Below, one piece after another: positions 1 to 4,264 of a stretch of DNA of 5,809 nt. Numbering within the stretch: the first letter of the stretch is position 1; each line of letters begins with the position of its first letter. The DNA is from Alphaproteobacteria bacterium. GTDB lineage: Bacteria > Pseudomonadota > Alphaproteobacteria > Caulobacterales > Caulobacteraceae. The position numbers and the translations under genes are program-made. Below the pieces are notes generated by a model. It was not told the DNA's origin. It was given only the letters and a program-made list of their open reading frames with translations, and ran no database searches. Where the stretch lies: contig JAHINZ010000157.1 in assembly GCA_018895795.1 (NCBI GenBank), forward strand, positions 1-5,809. The letters run 5' to 3'.

Positions 1-1155
1 GCCATCACCGCCTCGGCCAAGGACCGCACGGCGGCCAAGGTGCATGACATCGGCCTGCTGATGCGCCAGGGCCGCGACGGCCAGCTGGGCTTCGAGGTGA
101 TCGTCGGCGGCGGCCAGGGGCGCACCCCCTATGTCGGTCCGACCATCAAGGAGCACCTGCCGGTCAGCCGGCTGCTCAGCTATCTGGAAGCCGTGTTGCG
201 GGTCTATAACCGCCACGGTCGCCGCGACAACATCTACAAGGCCCGCATCAAGATCCTGGTCGCCGCCCTGGGCGCCGAGGAGTTCGGCCGCCAGGTCGAG
301 GAAGAGTGGGCCAAGATCGACGGCGCGCGCGCCGACCTGCCCGACCTCGAGTTGGCGCGTATTCGAGGCGCGTTCGCCTCGACGCCGTTCGAGGTCTTGC
401 CGGAACGCTCTGACGTCTTCGAGGCCGCCCGCGCCGCCAGCCCGGCCCTGCAGCGGTTCGCCCGCAACAACATCAAGCCGCACAAGAAGAACGGTTACGC
501 CATCGTCGAGATCTCGCTGAAGGCCCAGGGCCAGACGCCGGGCGACGCCACGGCCGATCAGTTGGACCTGATCGCCGATCTGGCCGAGACGTACGGCCTC
601 AACGACGTGCGGGTGACCCACGCCCAGAACATGGTCCTGCCGCACGTCAAGCTGGACGATGTTCCAGCGGTCCACGCGGCGCTGGCGGCGGCCGGTCTGG
701 CCACCGCCAATATCGACCTGGCCAGCGACATCATCGCCTGCCCGGGCCTGGACTACTGCGCCCTGGCCAACGCCCGCGCCATCGGGGTCGCCCAGGACAT
801 CGCCGCCAAGTTCGCCGATGAGGATCGGGCCGAGGCGGTGGGTGAGCTGAAGATCAAGATCAGCGGCTGCATCAACGCCTGCGGCCACCACCACGTGGCC
901 CACATCGGCATCCTGGGCGTCGACAAGAAGGGCGAGGAATTCTACCAGCTGTCGCTGGGCGGCTCGGGCGCGGAAGACGCCTCGATCGGCAAGATTCTCG
1001 GCCCGGCGCTTCCCGCCGACAAGGTGGCCGGCGCGATCGACACCCTGGTCGAGGCCTATCTGGGCATCCGCACCGGCGAGGAGCGCTTCCTCGACACCTA
1101 TCGTCGCGTTGGCCTCGAGCCCTTCAAGGAGGCGGTCTATGCCCAGGCTGATTAA
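1..1155 (+). CDS. cysI: Nitrite/sulfite reductase, siroheme/[4Fe-4S] hemoprotein (C-terminal part; 5' end outside window)
   Basis: The open frame enters from the left edge in frame 1 and ends at TAA 1153-1155, giving 384 visible residues. The GTG at 40 is internal, because the frame is open upstream and the residues before it (ITASAKDRTAAKVHDIGL) look like family sequence. Numbering from the window edge, HDIG is at 15-18, a GGGxGRTP motif at 36-43 and KARIK at 80-84; these are typical of the first siroheme-binding half. A second ferredoxin-like half starts near residue 165 (GYAIVEISLKAQGQ). The cluster ligands are a CX5C pair (C247, C253) and a CX3C pair (C290, C294 in SGCINACGHHH), the signature of coupled siroheme-[4Fe-4S] reductases. 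The family reduces sulfite to sulfide, or nitrite to ammonia, by six electrons in the cytoplasm. The downstream DUF934 and cysH genes favour sulfite. Roughly 150-170 N-terminal residues are probably missing, so the electron donor (ferredoxin or NADPH flavoprotein) cannot be judged here. The symbol rests on operon context. Confidence 0.92.
   Translation, partial: AITASAKDRTAAKVHDIGLLMRQGRDGQLGFEVIVGGGQGRTPYVGPTIKEHLPVSRLLSYLEAVLRVYNRHGRRDNIYKARIKILVAALGAEEFGRQVEEEWAKIDGARADLPDLELARIRGAFASTPFEVLPERSDVFEAARAASPALQRFARNNIKPHKKNGYAIVEISLKAQGQTPGDATADQLDLIADLAETYGLNDVRVTHAQNMVLPHVKLDDVPAVHAALAAAGLATANIDLASDIIACPGLDYCALANARAIGVAQDIAAKFADEDRAEAVGELKIKISGCINACGHHHVAHIGILGVDKKGEEFYQLSLGGSGAEDASIGKILGPALPADKVAGAIDTLVEAYLGIRTGEERFLDTYRRVGLEPFKEAVYAQAD
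1126..1132 (+). promoter_or_regulatory. Strong ribosome binding site deciding the DUF934 start
   Basis: AAGGAGG lies 6 bases before the ATG at 1139, inside the last codons of the upstream reductase gene. It is a near-perfect anti-16S match at ideal spacing. It picks 1139 over the in-frame ATG at 1109, which would add ten residues unlike the family. The DUF934 gene therefore has its own efficient initiation as well as possible coupling to the upstream gene. Confidence 0.85.
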
Positions 1156-1645
1156 GCTGACCAACGGCGTCGCCGCCTTCGCCGACGATGCGTTTGTCCA
1201 TGTCACCGACGAGGACGCGCTTCCGGACGCCGGCGACGTGATCCTGTCCCTAAGCCGTTTCCAGGCCGAGGGCGACGCGCTGCTGAGCTCCAACAGCCGC
1301 AAGGTCGGCGTGCGGATCGAAGCGGCCGAGGAGGTCGAGGCCCTGGCCTATGACCTGCCGCGCCTGTCGGTGGTGGCCCTGGCCTTCCCGAAGTTTCGCG
1401 ACGGCCGCGCCTATACCTCGGCCCGCCTGCTGCGCGAGCGGCTCGGCTTTACGGGCGAGGTGAGGGCGGTCGGCGACGTGCTGCAGGAGCAGGCCGGTTT
1501 CATGGTGCGGTGCGGCTTCGACGCGTTCGAGCCGGCCGACGGCGCGACGCCTGAGGTCTGGACCAAGGCCGCCCATCGCTTCCGCCATGTCTATCAGCGG
1601 GCGGTCGACGATCGCGCGGTCGCGTTCGAGGAAAGAGGCGCATGA
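1139..1645 (+). CDS. DUF934 family protein, companion of sulfite reductase
   Basis: This 168-residue cytoplasmic protein has no signal peptide or membrane segment. The ATG at 1139 is chosen because AAGGAGG lies 6 bases upstream and the product then begins MPRLIKL, as expected for the family. The conserved core is the stretch at residues 83-101 (FPKFRDGRAYTSARLLRER), then a GEVRAVGDVLQEQ segment at 106-118 and RCGFDAFE at 124-131, near the only cysteine (C125). Proteins of this family (PF06073, COG3749) are usually encoded beside cysI and cysH and are annotated as probably involved in sulfite reduction; no enzymatic activity is firmly established as far as I know. The gene overlaps the reductase by 17 bases and cysH by 4 (ATGA), which suggests translational coupling and roughly matched synthesis. 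The family call is confident; the biochemical role (electron delivery, assembly or channelling of sulfite) is unknown. Confidence 0.9.
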   Translation: MPRLIKLTNGVAAFADDAFVHVTDEDALPDAGDVILSLSRFQAEGDALLSSNSRKVGVRIEAAEEVEALAYDLPRLSVVALAFPKFRDGRAYTSARLLRERLGFTGEVRAVGDVLQEQAGFMVRCGFDAFEPADGATPEVWTKAAHRFRHVYQRAVDDRAVAFEERGA

Positions 1646-2385
1646 TGGCCTACGACCAGACGGATGTGGCGCCCAGCCTGGCGATGCGGCTGGACGCTGA
1701 ACTGCGCGACGCCCATCCGTTGACCATCCTGCGCAAGGCCTATCAGGTCTTTGGTGAGAAGCTGGCCCTGGTGTCGTCCTTCGGGGCGGAATCGGCCGTG
1801 CTGTTGCACCTGGCCTCGCGGGTCGCGCCCAATATTCCGGTGCTGTTCCTCGACACCGGCATGCTGTTTGGCCAGACCCTGGACTATCGCAAGGCGCTGA
1901 CCGCCCGTTTGGGCCTGACGGACGTGCGCGACCTGCGTCCGGCCTTTGCTGACCTGGCCGTCAACGACCCCAAGTCCGACCTTTGGCGCACCGACATCGA
2001 CGGCTGCTGCCATATCCGCAAGGTGCTGCCCCTGGACCGCGCCCTGAACGGTTTTGACGGTTGGGTGACCGGTCGCAAGCGCTTCCACGGCGGCGATCGC
2101 CTGCGGCTGGCGGTGGTCGAGGAGGCCGAAGGCAAGATCAAGTTCAACCCGCTGGCCAACTGGTCCAAGGCCGAACTGGACGCTTACATCGCCGAACATG
2201 ACCTGCCGGCCCACCCCCTGGTCGCCCAAGGCTTCCCGTCGGTCGGCTGCTGGCCCTGCACCAAGCCCGCTGAAGAGGGTGCTGACGTCCGGTCCGGCCG
2301 CTGGGCGGGCCAGGACAAGACCGAGTGCGGCATCCATGTCGCCCGGGCGCCTGGCTTGGCCTCGAACGTCGGCGGGGATATTTAG
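1642..2385 (+). CDS. cysH: CysH, adenylylsulfate/phosphoadenylylsulfate reductase, iron-sulfur (APS-type) form
   Basis: This 247-residue PP-loop enzyme reduces activated sulfate (APS or PAPS) to sulfite with thiol (thioredoxin-like) electrons in the cytoplasm. The visible order is a nucleotide-binding PP-loop SSFGAES (45-51), LFLDTG (68-73), the cysteine pair C122-C123, WVTGRKRFHGG (141-151), FPSVGCWPCT with C203 and C206, and the C-terminal catalytic KTECGIH with C229. C122, C123, C203 and C206 are the four [4Fe-4S] ligands of the APS-reductase branch. E. coli-type PAPS reductases lack them, so APS is the more likely substrate, although some cluster-bearing bacterial CysH proteins accept both. 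The gene starts at 1642 within ATGATG, overlapping the DUF934 stop by 4 bases. The ATG at 1645 is an equally possible start, since the purine-rich GAGGAAAGAGG (1628-1638) serves either. The stop overlaps the stop of the convergent acetyltransferase gene. The last ten or so residues after ECGIHVARAPG vary in the family. Confidence 0.95.
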   Translation: MMAYDQTDVAPSLAMRLDAELRDAHPLTILRKAYQVFGEKLALVSSFGAESAVLLHLASRVAPNIPVLFLDTGMLFGQTLDYRKALTARLGLTDVRDLRPAFADLAVNDPKSDLWRTDIDGCCHIRKVLPLDRALNGFDGWVTGRKRFHGGDRLRLAVVEEAEGKIKFNPLANWSKAELDAYIAEHDLPAHPLVAQGFPSVGCWPCTKPAEEGADVRSGRWAGQDKTECGIHVARAPGLASNVGGDI

Positions 2386-3020
2386 ACCGCGCCGGCGGCG
2401 GCCTCCAGCGCCGCCAGGTCGCCCGCCGCGATCAGCGGCGCCAGGCGCGTGATCTTCTCGACCGGCCAGTCCCACCACGCCAGGGCCAGCAGTCGCTCGA
2501 TCTCTTCGGCGGGGCGTCGCATGCGGATGACTCGCGCGGGATTGCCGCCCACGATCGCATAGGGCGGGACGTCGCTGGTCACGACCGAACGCGCCGCGAT
2601 GACCGCCCCGGACCCCACCTTGACCCCCGGCGTCAGGACAGCGCCCTGGCCGATCCAGACATCATGGCCGACGACAAGGTCGCCCTTGTTTGGCCAGTGA
2701 TCCGGCAGGGCGCCCTCCCAGCCCTGGCCGAAGATGCCGAACGGAAAGCTCGACAAAGTCTCGGTGTGGTGATTGCCCCCGTTCAGCATGAAGGTGGCGC
2801 CAGAGGCGATTGCACAGAATTTGCCAATCACCAGACGGTCGCCGACGAAGGGAAACGCGTAGAGGACGTTCTTCTCGAACCCCAGCGGGTCCTCGTCGTC
2901 ATGATAGTAGGTGAACTCACCTACTTCGATCTGCGGATGGCTGACGACCGGCTTTAGAAAGACCATCGTTGCCGCGGCGGGGATCGGGAAACGGGCGGAC
3001 GGATCGGGGCCTGCGGTCAT
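2382..3020 (-). CDS. Vat/CatB-type xenobiotic (streptogramin A-like) O-acetyltransferase
   Basis: The 212-residue product is a left-handed beta-helix (hexapeptide repeat) acetyltransferase of the xenobiotic acetyltransferase group. It follows the Vat(D) streptogramin A acetyltransferase sequence, as I recall it, along its whole length. Matching parts include the N-terminus (GPDP..FPI......VFLKP), VGEFTYYHDD (33-42), IGKFCAIASGATFMLNGGNHH (65-85), the SSFPFGIFGQGWE region (90-102), and VGHDVWIGQGAVLTPGVKVG (117-136) with hexapeptide-type spacing. VGGNPARVI (157-165) and AWWDWP (181-186) complete the match. H84 in NGGNH aligns with the catalytic histidine of Vat and CatB enzymes. They transfer acetyl from acetyl-CoA to a drug hydroxyl in a cytoplasmic trimer. 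The match to the Vat N-terminus supports the start at 3020 over the internal ATG for M19; AGAGG sits 8 bases upstream. Fold and chemistry are secure, but the natural substrate and any resistance role are inference. No mobile element adjoins it. Confidence 0.9.
   Translation of the reverse strand: MTAGPDPSARFPIPAAATMVFLKPVVSHPQIEVGEFTYYHDDEDPLGFEKNVLYAFPFVGDRLVIGKFCAIASGATFMLNGGNHHTETLSSFPFGIFGQGWEGALPDHWPNKGDLVVGHDVWIGQGAVLTPGVKVGSGAVIAARSVVTSDVPPYAIVGGNPARVIRMRRPAEEIERLLALAWWDWPVEKITRLAPLIAAGDLAALEAAAGAV
2424..2440. other. GC-rich hairpin just past the convergent cysH/acetyltransferase stops
   Basis: CGCCGC at 2424-2429 and GCGGCG at 2435-2440 form a perfect 6-bp stem around a GATCA loop. 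It lies about 39 bases past the cysH stop, inside the 3' end of the opposing gene. It has no following T-run, so it is not a canonical intrinsic terminator. It may still help 3' end formation of the cys transcript, or it may simply reflect Ala-rich codons (residues 192-203 of the acetyltransferase). Confidence 0.25.
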
Positions 3021-3049
3021 GCGGGGCGCCTCTGGCGGGGGGGACTAGG

Positions 3050-3057
3050 ATTCTAAC
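3050..3057 (-). promoter_or_regulatory. Possible -10 element for the Vat-like gene, overlapping a GANTC site
   Basis: Read on the minus strand, GTTAGAAT resembles the alphaproteobacterial -10 consensus GCTANAWC, with two mismatches. It lies about 30 bases before the start codon at 3020. No convincing TTGACG box was found at the right distance upstream, so this is weak. The same bases include GATTC (3049-3053), a CcrM-type GANTC methylation site. The rest of 3021-3165 holds no gene; a run of seven G lies at 3037-3043. Confidence 0.25.
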
Positions 3058-3165
3058 GACCTTTGCGGGCGTCTGCCTCGGAAGATCATCGCCGGGACGG
3101 CCGGTCTGGCCAACAGGTCCCTGGGCTGGCGCTGTTCCGCGAAAGGCGTGGACGGGGCGCTCGTC

Positions 3166-3696
3166 CTACCGCGTCCTCTCCAGCAGCATGATCGGCGAGT
3201 CCTTGTAGGTCGTATGGGCCACGGCCCTGAAGCCCGTCTTACGGGCCAGGGCCAACGACGCCGCGTTGCCCGGATCGATAATGCAGGGCACGCGGGGCGG
3301 AGCCAGGGCCTTGTCGATCCAGGCGAGGCCCGCGCTCACCGCTTCGGTCCCGAAACCCTGGCCATGCGACCAGGCCGCCAGCACCCAGCCCATCTCCGGC
3401 TGGTCGTAGAAGGCGGGCTCGATCTCGCGGTGGAAGTCGGCGAAGCCGACCTCGCCCACATAGCGGCCGGTCGCGGTCTCGCGCACCGCCCAATAGCCGT
3501 AACCGAGCAGCACCCAAAGCCCGCGGGCCCGCAGGAGACGCGCCCAGCTTTCCTCGGGCGTCGACGGGCGACCGCCCACGAACTGGGTGACGATCGGATC
3601 GGACCACATGGCCGCGCTGTCCTCGAAATCCGCGCGTTCCGGTGCGCGCAAGGTCAGGCGGTCGGTGACGAGGACAGGGGCGGACGCGGCGGACAT
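3166..3696 (-). CDS. GNAT family N-acetyltransferase (RimJ/RimL-like, Acetyltransf_3)
   Basis: The 176-residue cytoplasmic protein begins MSAASAPVLVTDRLTLRAPERADFE, the usual opening of RimJ-type GNATs (TxRLxLR at 11-17). It has the acetyl-CoA pyrophosphate-binding motif A in GWVLAAWSHGQGFGTEAV (103-120; core Q113-G-F-G-T) after the beta-bulge strand. It also has the C-terminal DPGNAASLALARKTGF motif (141-156; N144 and the ARKxGF turn). These proteins acetylate a primary amine of a protein N-terminus, amino acid or small molecule; the substrate cannot be told from sequence. The frame stays open to 4029, but those 111 extra codons run antisense to the next gene and look nothing like GNATs, so the ATG at 3696 is taken. 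Its upstream AGAG is a poor ribosome binding site. It lies 145 bases before the Vat-like gene on the same strand and is divergent from the NTF2-like gene. Confidence 0.88.
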   Translation of the reverse strand: MSAASAPVLVTDRLTLRAPERADFEDSAAMWSDPIVTQFVGGRPSTPEESWARLLRARGLWVLLGYGYWAVRETATGRYVGEVGFADFHREIEPAFYDQPEMGWVLAAWSHGQGFGTEAVSAGLAWIDKALAPPRVPCIIDPGNAASLALARKTGFRAVAHTTYKDSPIMLLERTR

Positions 3697-3707
3697 GGCG
3701 ACTCTGT

Positions 3708-3737
3708 TTGCGGCTCTGGGGACCGACAAGCTACACC
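3708..3737 (+). promoter_or_regulatory. Candidate sigma-70-type promoter for the NTF2-like gene
   Basis: TTGCGGC (3708-3714) and GCTACACC (3730-3737) are separated by 15 bases. The second matches 6 of the 7 fixed positions of the Caulobacter housekeeping -10 consensus GCTANAWC; the first matches 5 of 7 positions of TTGACGS. The implied transcription start near 3743 leaves a leader of about 23 bases. It sits in the 69-base divergent gap; no equally good promoter was seen for the GNAT gene on the other strand. Confidence 0.4.
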
Positions 3738-3765
3738 GCTGGGGCCGCTTTGCGAGAGCCAGACC

Positions 3766-4152
3766 ATGACCACGCCCCAAGACGCCATCGCCGCGCGTCG
3801 CAAACTGACCAACAAGCTGATCGCCGGGAAGGCGGCCGCGCGGCTGGCCCCGTTTTTTGATCCCAAGGTGGTGCTGATCGCCGGCGACGGATCGTTGCTG
3901 ATGGGCGCGGCCGAGGTGATCGCGGCCTTCGACGGCCAATTCCGCGATCCGGATTTCAACGCCTATGTGCGAACCGGCGAAAGCATCGAGCTCGACAGCG
4001 CGGGCCTGCGCGCCGCGGAGCATGGACACTGGGTGGGATCGTGGTCAGGAACGCCGGACCAGACGGGGACCTATCTGGCGGTCTGGAAGAAGGTCACCGG
4101 CCAATGGGTGATCGAGAGCGAGCTCTATGTGACTCTGGATCGCGGCGGATGA
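3766..4152 (+). CDS. NTF2-like / SnoaL-like (DUF4440-type) small protein
   Basis: This 128-residue cytoplasmic protein has the layout of an NTF2-like alpha+beta cone. A helical N-terminus (DAIAARRKLTNKLIAGK, 6-22) precedes a strand with FDPKVVLIAGDGSLLMGAAEVIAAF (31-55), where a conserved small loop and GxxEVIAAF helix are typical. Strands follow, including GHWVGSWSG (87-95) and the C-terminal YLAVWKKVTGQWVIESELYV (103-122), the hallmark ending of DUF4440 proteins. Such proteins are enzymes (isomerases, cyclases, hydrolases) or ligand binders; no function can be assigned. The ATG at 3766 follows GAGAG by 7 bases. The frame is open far upstream, but that part is antisense to the GNAT gene and is not real. 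It is divergent from the GNAT gene and probably monocistronic, with 112 bases before the next gene. Confidence 0.85.
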   Translation: MTTPQDAIAARRKLTNKLIAGKAAARLAPFFDPKVVLIAGDGSLLMGAAEVIAAFDGQFRDPDFNAYVRTGESIELDSAGLRAAEHGHWVGSWSGTPDQTGTYLAVWKKVTGQWVIESELYVTLDRGG

Positions 4153-4186
4153 TCATTTGCGGTCAGCGGGCTTTCGACGTCGCGTA

Positions 4187-4207
4187 TTAACAGAAATTAA
4201 TTTACGC
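4187..4207 (+). promoter_or_regulatory. TTAA-N6-TTAA element (CtrA-box-like) with adjacent -35-like TTTACGC
   Basis: TTAA at 4187-4190 and TTAA at 4197-4200 are 6 bases apart, inside a short AT-rich island that stands out from the GC-rich surroundings. The Caulobacter cell-cycle regulator CtrA recognises TTAA-N7-TTAA, so the spacing here is one base short. TTTACGC (4201-4207) directly follows and matches 6 of 7 positions of the -35 consensus TTGACGS. A -10 match about 15 bases further (CCTAGGCA, 4223-4230) is poor. The position, 58-78 bases before the DUF885 start, fits a promoter. Confidence 0.35.
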
Positions 4208-4252
4208 CGATCGTGGTCAAGGCCTAGGCATTCGCCCAACAAAACGTTGTTT

Positions 4253-4257
4253 AGGGG
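4253..4257 (+). promoter_or_regulatory. Ribosome binding site supporting a GTG start
   Basis: AGGGG lies 7 bases before GTG 4265. No comparable motif precedes the in-frame ATG at 4283, and starting there would delete the twin-arginine pair of the signal peptide. Together these decide the GTG start of the DUF885 gene. Confidence 0.65.
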
Positions 4258-4264
4258 TCTCGCC

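Noticed and set aside
234..850. Small frames overlapping the sulfite reductase on both strands
   Set aside because: They are Arg/Ser/Pro-rich out-of-frame readings of a well-supported gene.
1594..2478. 294-codon open frame on the minus strand
   Set aside because: It is antisense to cysH, whose catalytic and cluster motifs are all in the plus frame; the product is low-complexity Gly/Arg/Gln-rich.
3037..3043. Run of seven G upstream of the Vat-like gene, considered as a phase-variable tract
   Set aside because: Seven G is short for slippage-driven switching and is not unusual in a GC-rich genome; it is not located between convincing promoter boxes.
3091..3110. Inverted repeat-like GCCGGGACGG/CCGGTCTGGC considered as a terminator for the GNAT gene
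   Set aside because: Only 7 of 10 positions pair, there is no loop, and no T-run follows on the minus strand.
3148..3765. 206-codon upstream extension of the NTF2-like gene
   Set aside because: It is antisense to the GNAT gene. The NTF2 fold starts at MTTPQD, with a GAGAG site and a promoter candidate just upstream.
3697..4029. 111-codon N-terminal extension of the GNAT protein
   Set aside because: The extension is antisense to the NTF2-like gene and has no GNAT similarity; the family opening TxRLxLR starts just after the ATG at 3696.
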